DNA from: an uncultured Eubacteriales bacterium
GTDB taxonomy: Bacteria > Bacillota > Clostridia > Oscillospirales > QAMX01
Direction of reading: 5' to 3'
NCBI GenBank assembly: GCA_905205975.1
Contig: CAJLFQ010000003.1
Location: forward strand, 5,456-69,455
Length of the DNA: 64,000 nucleotides
Shown piece by piece: positions 1 to 9,153 of this stretch; within the stretch, counting starts at the first letter, position 1; each line of letters begins with the position of its first letter. Below the pieces are notes generated by a model. That model was not told where the DNA came from. It made no database searches and saw nothing but the letters and a program-made list of their open reading frames with translations. A program made the position numbers and the translations under genes.

Positions 1-782
1 TCTCCATAGAAAACAGCCGTCAGCATGGTTAAAACGTATGTCTGAATGATGGCGTGCAGCAGCGTGAACAGCACGGCGACCAGCACTGGCAGGACAAAGC
101 TGAGCTGCAAAGACGCATAGACCAGCTCTGTGACAAGCAGACCGCTGAGCATGGCGCCGAAAAGGCGGAAGCTCATGGAAATCGGCAGAGAGAATTCTTT
201 CAGCGCGCTGCCGAGGCCGCGGAAACCGTTGCCGGTGATGCCGCCGGAAAGAATGACCAAAAACGAAATGCACCCGACGGCGATGGCGCCGTTGATGTCG
301 GAGATCGGCGCCGGCATGGAGATGGAACGGCCGGCTGTCGTCGCGACCTGCCAGCCGAACAGCTCAAAACAGGTCCCGAAAAAGATGTAAACGCCGACGC
401 CGAAAAGATAAGCACCGAGAAAGCCGTTCTGGTGCGGGCTGTTTTTGCGCGCCAGATCGTCAAAATAGCCGACAAGCGCCTCTAAAAACTTCTGCATCCG
501 GCCGGGATGGTCCTGAAACCGCGGAATGACAAAGATCCGCATGACCGCGGCAAATGCGAGCAGGAGCCCCGTCACCGTAAAGGCTGAAATCAGCCCGGGG
601 TTGACCGTGAAATCGCCGAAAAGGCGGATTCTGTTTTTCTCGTGCAGAACCGCATCCCGCATGACTTCGCGGATGGATTCACCACCGGAACGATCCGGTG
701 CCGTCAGAAAAATGCCGGCTAATAAGAGCATGATCCAGATACAAAAGCCGAGCAGGATCCATTTTTTGTTTTTTTGCTTCAA
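1..782 (-). CDS. atpB: F0F1 ATP synthase subunit a, partial
   Basis: Membrane subunit a of the F0 sector, which forms the proton (or sodium) half-channels against the c-ring. Translating the minus strand gives about 260 codons of a polytopic protein, and the 3' end runs off the left edge. The conserved arginine helix is visible (SFRLFGAMLSG) and is followed by a typical last helix (HAIIQTYVLTMLTAVFYGE). The start is read as TTG at 782 because an AAGGGA ribosome binding site lies 5 bases upstream and a consensus promoter precedes it. It appears to be the first gene of its operon; no atpI is seen between promoter and start. Family assignment is firm, ion specificity is not determined. Confidence 0.9.
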   Translation of the reverse strand, partial: MKQKNKKWILLGFCIWIMLLLAGIFLTAPDRSGGESIREVMRDAVLHEKNRIRLFGDFTVNPGLISAFTVTGLLLAFAAVMRIFVIPRFQDHPGRMQKFLEALVGYFDDLARKNSPHQNGFLGAYLFGVGVYIFFGTCFELFGWQVATTAGRSISMPAPISDINGAIAVGCISFLVILSGGITGNGFRGLGSALKEFSLPISMSFRLFGAMLSGLLVTELVYASLQLSFVLPVLVAVLFTLLHAIIQTYVLTMLTAVFYG

Positions 783-883
783 AATCGTCCCTTCTTTTCC
801 GAGGCGGCTGCCTCTGTCTGCCGGACGGAACCGACGGAAAAACAAATCTGCGGTGCTGCCGGAATCCCATTTGGGTTTCAAAG

Positions 884-912
884 ATTATAGCCCTTTCCGG
901 GAAAAACGTCAA
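884..912 (-). promoter_or_regulatory. Sigma-A promoter of atpB (atp operon)
   Basis: On the minus strand TTGACG (912-907) and a perfect TATAAT (889-884) are separated by 17 bases. Transcription would start near 877, giving a leader of about 95 bases. Confidence 0.8.
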
Positions 913-1103
913 TGGTTGAACCTGCTGAATTTGAAGCGGCGGCCGGGCAGCTCATTTGGATGACATCGCCGAAAAACGGCTGTGTGCGGCGGGTAATCTT
1001 GCGGTTTCTGCCGAAATCGGCTTGCGGCCGGGCGCAGTAGAGTTGTGCCGGGCGGACGCATGCGCCAGAAAAGGCAAACCCGGGCGAAACGCCGGAAACA
1101 CGC
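913..1103. other. Intergenic DNA between divergent promoters
   Basis: The stretch between the atpB promoter and the promoter of the Crp/Fnr gene carries several short open frames without ribosome binding sites and no recognisable RNA or repeat. Nothing further can be supported here. Confidence 0.5.
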
Positions 1104-1132
1104 TTGACTTCCCATATCATTTATAGTATAAT
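1104..1132 (+). promoter_or_regulatory. Sigma-A promoter of the Crp/Fnr gene
   Basis: TTGACT (1104-1109), a 17-base spacer and a perfect TATAAT (1127-1132). An imperfect dyad, CAGCTGAA-G-TTCAGTTG at 1134-1150, lies exactly over the expected transcription start and could be an autoregulatory operator. Confidence 0.75.
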
Positions 1133-1179
1133 GCAGCTGAAGTTCAGTTGTCTCGGCGACAGATCAGGAGGTCTTCTTT

Positions 1180-1854
1180 TTGCAGCGCAGTGATTTGCCG
1201 GTTCTCCGGCGCATCGATCCGGAAACGCTCAGCGAAATGGAAACGAGCGGCGGTGTCACATGCCGCCGGTACACACGCGGCAGTCTGATTCTGCACACCG
1301 GCGACCTCGTACATGAACTCGGCGTGGTTCTCCATGGCTGCGTCATGATAGAAAGTTTGGATTTGCTGGGCAACCGCAGCATTGTCAATTTCATCCCGGC
1401 CGGACAGTGTTTTGCGGAAACATACGCCCTGTGCGGGGAGCCGCTGATGGTTGACGCGGTCTGTGCAGAGGATGCGGAAATTCTGTTTCTGGATCTCACC
1501 GCAGTCATGTGCGAACGCAACCGGCGGAAACCATGGTATCCGGCCTTTATGAGCGAACTGCTGACCATGACGGCGCAGAAAAATCTGGCGCTGTTCGACC
1601 GGATTTTCTGCACGACGCCGAAAGGCATCCGCGCCCGGCTGCTGACGTATTTGTCGGGGCAGGCGGTGCGCGCGAAAGCGGCGTCATTCTCCATCCCCTT
1701 CAACCGTCAGGAACTGGCGGATTATCTGAATCTGGATCGGAGTGCACTCTCCAAAGAGCTGTGCAAAATGCGCGATGAAGGCATTCTCCGCTTTCGAAAG
1801 AATCACTTTGTCCTGCTGAAGCCGGAACGCCCGTGCGGCGGACAGAACGACTGA
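1180..1854 (+). CDS. Crp/Fnr family transcriptional regulator
   Basis: A 224-residue regulator with an N-terminal cyclic-nucleotide-binding-like jelly roll (about residues 15-125) and a C-terminal winged helix-turn-helix (about 165-220, with FNRQELADYLNLDRSALSKE as the recognition region). There is no N-terminal cysteine cluster of the Fnr iron-sulfur type, so the effector is unknown. The start is TTG at 1180, chosen because CAGGAGGT lies 7-8 bases upstream. It is monocistronic, with its own promoter and a possible operator at its transcription start. Such regulators in Clostridia often control redox or nitrosative stress genes, but no target can be named here. Confidence 0.85.
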   Translation: MQRSDLPVLRRIDPETLSEMETSGGVTCRRYTRGSLILHTGDLVHELGVVLHGCVMIESLDLLGNRSIVNFIPAGQCFAETYALCGEPLMVDAVCAEDAEILFLDLTAVMCERNRRKPWYPAFMSELLTMTAQKNLALFDRIFCTTPKGIRARLLTYLSGQAVRAKAASFSIPFNRQELADYLNLDRSALSKELCKMRDEGILRFRKNHFVLLKPERPCGGQND

Positions 1855-1956
1855 AGATCGAATCCGGCCGGACCAGATGGCCGAAAACGGGCGGAACAAA
1901 TCAAACATACCGGCGTGTACTTCCTTGGGAAAACTGCTGAATTTCACGCGGCGATC

Positions 1957-1985
1957 TTGACAGCATCCGGCACATCCGATATAAT
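1957..1985 (+). promoter_or_regulatory. Sigma-A promoter of guaB
   Basis: TTGACA (1957-1962), 17-base spacer, TATAAT (1980-1985); both boxes are perfect. No purine riboswitch is visible in the short leader that follows. Confidence 0.85.
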
Positions 1986-2023
1986 ATATCAAATATAGCC
2001 CTGAAAATGCGATAAAGGAGTGA

Positions 2024-3502
<1,479 letters not shown>

Positions 3503-3601
3503 CCGCATTTCCGCTCCGGCTGCGTAAATCCGGGCGGAACGGAGCCAACGTTTGAGCGTATTGAGCATATTGAACGCATTGATTGAAAGGGCTGTTGCAC
3601 C

Positions 3602-4408
3602 GTGAAGGTCAGTTTTTCAACGCTCGGCTGTCCGAATTGGACGCTGAACGAAATTTTAGCCGCTGCAAAAGATCTCGGATACGACGGGATTGAACTGCGC
3701 GGCCTGGGCGAAGACATCTATCTGCCGGACGCAAAATTGTTTACCGAAGGCTGCGGCCGGATCTGTGCTGAGCTTTCCGCGCGCGGCCTGTTCATCCCCT
3801 GCATTTCCACCGACTGCACGCTGCAGGAAGCCGATGAGGCCATTCTGGCGCAGACCCGCGCCTATATCGACCTTGCCGCGAAACTGCACGCGCCGTATAT
3901 CCGCGTGCTGGGCGATACAGCGCCGGAACCGGGCGAAAACGTTGATACGGAACGCGTGACAGAGCGTTTGATCCGGCTTGCGCCGGAAGCCGCGGAAAAA
4001 GGCGTGACCATGCTGCTGGAATCCAACGGCGTCTACGCCGATACAAAACTGCTGGCGGAAACGCTTCACCGCGTCAACCATCCGGCGGTTGCCGCGCTGT
4101 GGGATATCAACCACCCGGTTCGCTACGCCAACGAAACGCCGGAAGAGACCTATGCCAACATCGGTCCATACGTCCGCCACATCCATGTGAAAGACACGGC
4201 AGTCGATGAAAACGGTCAGATCGTCTACAAAATGCTCGGCTACGGCACGCTGCCGCTCAAAGAGGCGTTTGCCCTGCTGAAGCGCGACGGATTTACCGGC
4301 TGCATCTCGCTCGAATGGACGAAACGCTGGCACAATGAACTGGAAGACGCGGGCATCGTGTTTTCCCACTTCATCTATGCCGTCCGCAAACTCTGGCAGA
4401 GCGTCTGA
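3602..4408 (+). CDS. Sugar phosphate isomerase/epimerase family TIM barrel
   Basis: A 268-residue protein of the xylose isomerase-like / AP endonuclease 2 superfamily. The N-terminus (FSTLGCPNWTLNEILAAAK) and the segments LLESNG, ALWDINHP, HIHVKD and CISLEW are the standard metal-ligand and barrel motifs of this superfamily. Members isomerise or epimerise sugars or inositol derivatives, but the substrate cannot be inferred. The start is GTG at 3602 after GAAAGGG. Four imperfect copies of a 9-base unit (TTGAGCGTA-like) lie just before the ribosome binding site. A strong terminator follows, so it is either monocistronic or the tail of guaB read-through. Confidence 0.8.
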   Translation: MKVSFSTLGCPNWTLNEILAAAKDLGYDGIELRGLGEDIYLPDAKLFTEGCGRICAELSARGLFIPCISTDCTLQEADEAILAQTRAYIDLAAKLHAPYIRVLGDTAPEPGENVDTERVTERLIRLAPEAAEKGVTMLLESNGVYADTKLLAETLHRVNHPAVAALWDINHPVRYANETPEETYANIGPYVRHIHVKDTAVDENGQIVYKMLGYGTLPLKEAFALLKRDGFTGCISLEWTKRWHNELEDAGIVFSHFIYAVRKLWQSV

Positions 4409-4453
4409 CCTGCCAAACCATCCGAATCTGAAACCCAAACCGAAAACACGCGC

Positions 4454-4493
4454 AAAGAGCCTTTTCGTTCTATCCGGCGAAAAGGCTCTTTTT
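4454..4493 (+). terminator. Intrinsic terminator after the isomerase-like gene
   Basis: A 14-bp perfect stem (4454-4467 with 4478-4491) with a 10-base loop, ending in a short T run. Confidence 0.9.
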
Positions 4494-4550
4494 CGGTTTG
4501 CGGTGAACCGGCCGGCAGTGAAAATGTTTTTCCACACCGCCCAAAAGCGC

Positions 4551-4601
4551 TTGACAAACGCCGCGCGCTGTGGTAAAATAAAACCAACCTACTAAGTTGG
4601 T
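4551..4601 (+). promoter_or_regulatory. metY promoter with dyad operator
   Basis: TTGACA (4551-4556), 17-base spacer, TAAAAT (4574-4579). The expected start of transcription lies inside a perfect dyad ACCAAC-N7-GTTGGT (4583-4601), a position that fits a repressor site. The Rrf2-type gene just downstream is the obvious candidate regulator. Confidence 0.75.
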
Positions 4602-4635
4602 GTGTAAAGAATCGAAGCAAAAGGGAGGCATTCGC

Positions 4636-4692
4636 ATGACCAATGATTTTGAAGCGCTCGTTCGTGCGAATTTCCGGTTTGGCCGAATGTGA
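4636..4692 (+). CDS. Possible leader peptide upstream of metY
   Basis: An 18-codon frame beginning MTNDFEALVRANF and ending RFGRM. It has an excellent ribosome binding site (AAGGGAGG, 7 bases before the ATG) and sits between the metY promoter and metY. It contains no cysteine run and one internal-stop-adjacent methionine, so a classical sulfur-amino-acid attenuation role is not evident. It could be a translated leader or chance; only the spacing argues for it. Confidence 0.35.
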   Translation: MTNDFEALVRANFRFGRM

Positions 4693-4759
4693 CAGGGGAG
4701 AAAGAACCATGCGGAAGCAATCCCCCCAAAAAAACGAAGATAAGAAAGAGGTCATCCCA

Positions 4760-6040
4760 ATGCAGCCCTATCATTTTGAAACGCTTCAGCTCCACGTCGG
4801 CCAGGAAACGGCCGATCCGGCGACCGACGCCAGAGCGGTGCCGATTTATGCAACCACGTCTTATGTGTTCCACAACGCACAGCATGCGTCGGACCGCTTT
4901 GCCCTGCGCGATGCCGGCAATATTTACGGCCGCCTGACAAATACCACACAGGATGTTTTTGAAAAGCGCATTGCCGCCCTGGAAGGCGGTACGGCTGCGC
5001 TGGCAGTCGCCTCCGGCGCAGCTGCCATCACCTACACGATTGAAGCGCTTGCACAGCAGGGCGATCACATCGTCGCCCAGAAAACGGTCTATGGCGGCAC
5101 CTACAACCTGCTGGCGCATACGCTGGCGTCATTCGGCGTACAGACGACGTTTGTCAACGCGCATGACCTTGCCGAAGTCGAAAACGCCATCCGCCCGGAA
5201 ACAAAAGCGGTCTATCTGGAAACGCTTGGCAACCCGAACAGCGACATCCCGGATATCGACGCCATCGCAGCGACTGCCCACCGGCATGGTCTTCCCGTCG
5301 TCGTCGACAATACGTTCGGCACGCCGTATTGGATCCGTCCCATCGAGCACGGCGCAGACATCGTCGTACATTCTGCCACGAAATTCATCGGCGGCCACGG
5401 AACGACGCTGGGCGGCGTCATCATCGATTCCGGCCGCTTTGACTGGCAGGCGAGCGGCCGTTACCCGCAGATTGCGGCGCCGAATCCGAGCTATCACGGC
5501 GTTTCCTTTGCGGAAGCCGCCGGTCCGGCCGCATTTGTCACCTACGTCCGCGCCATTCTGCTGCGAGATCAGGGCGCTGCCATTTCGCCGTTTGCCGCCT
5601 TCCTGCTCCTTCAGGGGACGGAGACGCTTTCGCTCCGCCTCGACCGCCATGCAGAAAACACGAAGCGTGTTGTGACGTTTTTAAACGGGCATCCCAAAGT
5701 GGAGCGGGTAAATCATCCCTCGCTGCCGGATCATCCGGATCACGCCCTGTATGCACGCTATTTCCCCAACGGCGGCGCCAGCATCTTTACATTTGAGATC
5801 AAAGGCGGTCAACCGGCGGCCTTCCGGTTTATCGATCACCTGCGTCTCTTCTCCCTGCTGGCCAATGTGGCGGATGTCAAATCGCTCGTGATCCATCCGG
5901 CGACGACCACGCATGCCCAGCTCTCCGAGGCGGAGCTGGCCGATCAGGGCATTACGCCGTCCACGGTGCGGCTCTCCATCGGCACCGAACACATTGACGA
6001 CTTGCTGGCGGATCTCGAAGCGGGTTTCGCAGCGGTTTGA
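4760..6040 (+). CDS. metY: O-acetylhomoserine sulfhydrylase (aminocarboxypropyltransferase)
   Basis: PLP enzyme that makes homocysteine (or methionine) from O-acetylhomoserine and sulfide (or methanethiol). It is 426 residues long, typical for MetY. The N-terminus FETLQLHVGQE, the segment VVDNTFGTPYW and the PLP-lysine motif SATKFIGGHGTT are diagnostic of the Cys/Met-metabolism family, MetY branch. The start at 4760 matches homologous N-termini and has GAAAGAGG 8 bases upstream. An in-frame ATG at 4709 has a better site (AGGGGAG) and would add 17 polar residues, so it cannot be excluded. The Rrf2 regulator gene follows after 17 bases and is probably co-transcribed. Confidence 0.93.
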   Translation: MQPYHFETLQLHVGQETADPATDARAVPIYATTSYVFHNAQHASDRFALRDAGNIYGRLTNTTQDVFEKRIAALEGGTAALAVASGAAAITYTIEALAQQGDHIVAQKTVYGGTYNLLAHTLASFGVQTTFVNAHDLAEVENAIRPETKAVYLETLGNPNSDIPDIDAIAATAHRHGLPVVVDNTFGTPYWIRPIEHGADIVVHSATKFIGGHGTTLGGVIIDSGRFDWQASGRYPQIAAPNPSYHGVSFAEAAGPAAFVTYVRAILLRDQGAAISPFAAFLLLQGTETLSLRLDRHAENTKRVVTFLNGHPKVERVNHPSLPDHPDHALYARYFPNGGASIFTFEIKGGQPAAFRFIDHLRLFSLLANVADVKSLVIHPATTTHAQLSEAELADQGITPSTVRLSIGTEHIDDLLADLEAGFAAV

Positions 6041-6057
6041 ACCGGGAGGAAAACGAT

Positions 6058-6480
6058 ATGATCTCAACGCGCGGGCGATATGCCGTCCGGATTCTGCTGG
6101 ATCTGGCCGAACACGCAGACGGCGCCCTCATTCCCATGAAGGAAGTCGCCGCCCGGCAGGGGATTTCGCTCAAATACATCGAGCGCATCATGCCGGCGCT
6201 CCGAAACAGCGGGCTGATCGAAAGCACGCACGGCATCGGCGGCGGGTACCGCCTTGCGAAACCGCCGGAAACGGTTACGCTGTGGGAGATCCTCTCACTG
6301 GCGGAATGGGGTCTGGCGCCTGGCGCCTGCCTGGAAACCGGTGCGGAGCCCTGCGGCCGCGCGCCGATCTGCAAAACGCTTCCGGTTTGGCAGGGCTATT
6401 ACGCGCTGACGAAGGACTATTTTTCCAACCTGACGCTGGCCGACCTTCTGAAGCAGCCGGAGTCGGGAGAAACAATATAA
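6058..6480 (+). CDS. Rrf2 family transcriptional regulator
   Basis: A 140-residue winged-helix regulator (MISTRGRYAVRILLDLAEH start, helix-turn-helix ISLKYIERIMPALRNSGLIE). Three cysteines with C-X7-C-X5-C spacing sit at about residues 87-101 (GACLETGAEPCGRAPICK), close to the cluster-binding region of IscR-like members, so iron-sulfur sensing is possible. Its position directly behind metY and the dyad over the metY start suggest a CymR-like role in cysteine/methionine control; that is inference. The start at 6058 follows GGGAGGA by 7 bases. A strong terminator follows. Confidence 0.9.
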   Translation: MISTRGRYAVRILLDLAEHADGALIPMKEVAARQGISLKYIERIMPALRNSGLIESTHGIGGGYRLAKPPETVTLWEILSLAEWGLAPGACLETGAEPCGRAPICKTLPVWQGYYALTKDYFSNLTLADLLKQPESGETI

Positions 6481-6506
6481 AATCCGTGCCACTGCTGAAA
6501 TACAGA

Positions 6507-6556
6507 CGAAAACCGCCTCTGCTTTCCCAGAAAAAGGAAAACAAAGGCGGTTTTCG
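6507..6556. terminator. Bidirectional terminator between convergent genes
   Basis: A 12-bp perfect stem (6507-6518 with 6545-6556) whose arms begin with CGAAAA and end with TTTTCG, so it can stop transcription from either side. It separates the Rrf2 gene from the convergent aldo/keto reductase gene. Confidence 0.8.
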
Positions 6557-6620
6557 ATTCTGACATGGGATCATCCAATGAATGACAGACCGTGAACAGC
6601 AGACCGAACGGAACGCGCAG

Positions 6621-7766
6621 CTACATGCCGAAAAGCGCTTCGGCTTTTTTCATACTTTGAATGACGTCCACATGGAAGGGGCAGCGCTGCTGACAGCCGC
6701 CGCATGCAATGCAGTCCGAAGCATGTTTTTCCAGATTCCGGTAATGCTCTGCGATAGAGGCCGGCACGCGATCCTGCGTTGCGGCCAAATCGTAGAACTT
6801 GTTGACCATGGCAATGTGAATGCCGGCCGGACAGGGCTGACAATGGTTGCAGTATGTACACATATTCCGGTACGGATGGTGTGCGGCGGCAGCAAGCACC
6901 GACGCATAATCCTTTTCTTCTTCCGTGGCCGTTTCATAGGCGACGGAAGCGTCAACCTGATCCGGATTGCTGTATCCAACCAGAACCGAAGCGACGGCGG
7001 GACGCGTCAGCGCATAATGCAGACATTGTACCGGGGTCAGGGCAACGCCGAACGGGGAACGAGCCGCGTCGAACAAACGGCCGCTGGCATATCCCTTCAT
7101 GACGGTGATTCCGACGGATTCCCGTTCACACAGCGCATAGAGCGATGCGCGGTCCGGATGGATGCCGCCGAGCGCGGGATCGAACGACTCGGAACGGTAG
7201 TCTTCCATTTCTTCACTGGCCGGAAGCATGTCAAAAATGGGGTTCACGGAAAAAAGAATCATTTCCACCAGACCGGCCTGAATTGCCTGAACGGCAATGC
7301 GGGGATTGTGGGTGGACATGCCGATGTGGCGGATGGTGCCGTTGGCGCGGAGCTTCTGGACGTATGTGAGGAAATCGGAAGCCAGAATATGATCCCAGTC
7401 GGCCTGCTCATCGCAATAGTGAATCATGCCGAGGTCGAAATAATCGGCGTGAAAACGGCGCAGTTCATCTTCAAAAGCCGGGATCACGTCTTTTAGATTG
7501 CGGGAACGGACATATTGACCGTTTTGCCATGTGGAGCCGATATGCCCCTGCACGATCCACTGTGTGCGGCAGTCGCGAATGGAGTCACCCAAATTGCTGC
7601 GGACGTCCGGGTCGCTCATCCAACAGTCGCAAATGTTGATGCCGTGTTCCATGCAGCGCCGTGCCAGCGCCTGTCCCTCTGCACGGGTTTTTCCCTCCAG
7701 CCATTCCGGGCCGTAGCCGATTTCGGATACCATCAACCCGGTTTTGCCAAGCGGCCGGTATTGCAT
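6621..7766 (-). CDS. Aldo/keto reductase with C-terminal 4Fe-4S domain
   Basis: A 381-residue protein with an aldo/keto reductase TIM barrel (start MQYRPLGKTGLMVSEIGYGP) and a C-terminal ferredoxin-like tail. The tail holds CTYCNHCQPCP (about residue 300) and CIACGGCQQRCP (about residue 355), enough cysteines for two clusters. Such fused reductases are common in anaerobes; the substrate is unknown. The start is ATG at 7766, because AAAGGA lies 9 bases upstream; a TTG two codons earlier is too close to that site. It has its own promoter at 7824-7852. Confidence 0.9.
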   Translation of the reverse strand: MQYRPLGKTGLMVSEIGYGPEWLEGKTRAEGQALARRCMEHGINICDCWMSDPDVRSNLGDSIRDCRTQWIVQGHIGSTWQNGQYVRSRNLKDVIPAFEDELRRFHADYFDLGMIHYCDEQADWDHILASDFLTYVQKLRANGTIRHIGMSTHNPRIAVQAIQAGLVEMILFSVNPIFDMLPASEEMEDYRSESFDPALGGIHPDRASLYALCERESVGITVMKGYASGRLFDAARSPFGVALTPVQCLHYALTRPAVASVLVGYSNPDQVDASVAYETATEEEKDYASVLAAAAHHPYRNMCTYCNHCQPCPAGIHIAMVNKFYDLAATQDRVPASIAEHYRNLEKHASDCIACGGCQQRCPFHVDVIQSMKKAEALFGM

Positions 7767-7823
7767 AGCCAATCATCCTTTCTGCCTCGTCAATTCTGTT
7801 TTTGACGACAGGTTCTCCTCAAT

Positions 7824-7852
7824 ATCATATCGTTTTTTGCCGGAAAAGTCAA
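7824..7852 (-). promoter_or_regulatory. Promoter of the aldo/keto reductase gene
   Basis: On the minus strand TTGACT (7852-7847), 17-base spacer, TATGAT (7829-7824). Confidence 0.7.
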
Positions 7853-7910
7853 GCGGCAGCCATGCTGAAAACGACAGCGTTTCAGACGCATATGCTGAAA
7901 AAGACAAAAG

Positions 7911-7940
7911 AAAAAGCGGTGGAATCCAATTCCACCGCTT
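7911..7940 (-). terminator. Terminator of tRNA-Pro
   Basis: A 10-bp perfect stem (GCGGTGGAAT and its complement, 7916-7938) followed on the minus strand by a T-rich tract. It begins immediately behind the CCA end of the tRNA. Confidence 0.85.
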
Positions 7941-8017
7941 TGGTCGGAGTGTCGGGATTCGAACCCGAGGCCTCTTGGTCCCGAACCAAGCGCGATACCA
8001 AACTTCGCCACACCCCG
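7941..8017 (-). tRNA. tRNA-Pro (anticodon CGG)
   Basis: The 77-base minus-strand sequence folds as a full cloverleaf: acceptor CGGGGTG with CACTCCG (one G-T pair), anticodon stem CTTGG/CCAAG with loop TTCGGGA, and T arm CGGGTTCGAATCCCG. The CCA end is encoded. C at position 1 is usual for proline tRNAs, and the anticodon CGG reads CCG, a common codon in this GC-rich window. Confidence 0.95.
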
Positions 8018-8058
8018 ATCGGAGCACTCAAAACGCCCCGCGTTTCAAGCACTCCAAT

Positions 8059-8087
8059 ATGATACACTATTTGACGCCATTTGTCAA
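8059..8087 (-). promoter_or_regulatory. Promoter of tRNA-Pro
   Basis: On the minus strand TTGACA (8087-8082), 17-base spacer, TATCAT (8064-8059). The -35 box overlaps the stop codon of the upstream LysR gene. Confidence 0.8.
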
Positions 8088-9010
8088 GAGGGTTGGGAAA
8101 TTTTTTTTGTCTGCTGGGCGGTTTCCGCCGCCCCTTCGGCGATGATCAGCCGTTCCAGCTCGTGCGCAGCCACGCTGAGCGGCTGGTCCTTACGCTTCAC
8201 AACGCAGATGCTGCGCGATGGGATGGTGTCTACGAGGTCAATGGCGAACACATCGCGCATGGACGGCAGAAACTCCTCCGGCACAAATCCAACGCCGAGG
8301 GAGGCTTCCACCATCGGCGGCACCTGGTCGGCAGTCGCCGCTTCGATGTCCGGGCGGAAGGGCAGGCCGTGGTCGGCAAAGAACCGCGTGTGAAACTCAT
8401 AGGATTTTGTTTCCGGCCCCAGCGAGATGAGCGGGTGTTCCGCCAGCTCCGCCAGCGTGACCGGCCGGCCGATCAGATCCGGAAAGGCCTTCGTGCAGAC
8501 GGCTTTCTCATGAATGGGACGGATGCTGCGCTCCGTCAGGGTCGCCGATTCGACGGTCGGCGTCGTGACGACGGCGATGTCTGCGGCGCCGTCTTTCAAT
8601 GCGGCGACGGCCTGCGGGGTGGAGTTGTTGCTGATGCGGACGCGAATTCCAGGGTAGCGCGCGCGGTAGCGCTTCAGAACCGGCAGGAGCAGGCAGCGCA
8701 GCGCCACTTCGCTGGCGGCGACGGAAACGGCGCCGGTTTCCAGATTGCGGCTTTCAGCGATTTCGGCCTCGCCTGCTTCCAGATGCTCAAAGGCAATGCG
8801 GACGTGCGTATAGAGTTTTTTGCCTTCCGGCGTCAGCTTCATGCCGCGGTTTGTCCGCGAAAAAAGCGGACACCCCAGCGCGCTCTCGAGATTCTTGATG
8901 GTCCGCGTGAGGTTCGGCTGGTTGTTCATCAAAACCTTGGCAGCCTGCGACAGGTTCCCATATTTGGCGACGCAGTAAAAAATGCGGTAATAGTCGTAGC
9001 TGATGTTCAT
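8084..9010 (-). CDS. LysR family transcriptional regulator
   Basis: A 308-residue LysR-type regulator. Its N-terminal helix-turn-helix is canonical (FYCVAKYGNLSQAAKVLMNN, then LTRTIKNLE), and residues from about 90 form the periplasmic-binding-like effector domain. It is divergent from an aminotransferase gene 143 bases away, the usual LysR-to-target arrangement. A nested palindrome lies over the target's -35 box. The ATG start follows GGAGGAG. The effector is unknown. Confidence 0.93.
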   Translation of the reverse strand: MNISYDYYRIFYCVAKYGNLSQAAKVLMNNQPNLTRTIKNLESALGCPLFSRTNRGMKLTPEGKKLYTHVRIAFEHLEAGEAEIAESRNLETGAVSVAASEVALRCLLLPVLKRYRARYPGIRVRISNNSTPQAVAALKDGAADIAVVTTPTVESATLTERSIRPIHEKAVCTKAFPDLIGRPVTLAELAEHPLISLGPETKSYEFHTRFFADHGLPFRPDIEAATADQVPPMVEASLGVGFVPEEFLPSMRDVFAIDLVDTIPSRSICVVKRKDQPLSVAAHELERLIIAEGAAETAQQTKKISQPS

Positions 9011-9065
9011 AATCGGGGCTCCTCCGGATGACCTGAAACAGGCGATATATCAGAAAACAATGGAT

Positions 9066-9112
9066 GGTATACAAAAATCGGATTTTACATATACCAACAG
9101 ATGTATTATAAT
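9066..9112 (+). promoter_or_regulatory. Aminotransferase promoter with nested dyad (LysR site candidate)
   Basis: TTTACA (9084-9089), 17-base spacer, TATAAT (9107-9112). An outer dyad GGTATA/TATACC (9066-9071 with 9090-9095) encloses an inner palindrome AAAATC-G-GATTTT (9074-9086) that overlaps the -35 box. LysR proteins typically bind interrupted dyads in this position. Confidence 0.7.
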
Positions 9113-9153
9113 ACATTCAGCCAAAAGAATCAAGAGGATCGGAGAGAAAACGC

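Noticed and set aside
200..475. 91-residue minus-strand open frame at the left edge
   Set aside because: It is in a different frame from the subunit a coding sequence, which covers the same bases with clear conserved motifs.
3551..3580. Tandem 9-base repeats before the isomerase-like gene as a regulatory array
   Set aside because: Only about four imperfect copies over 30 bases; no dyad or spacing supports a binding site.
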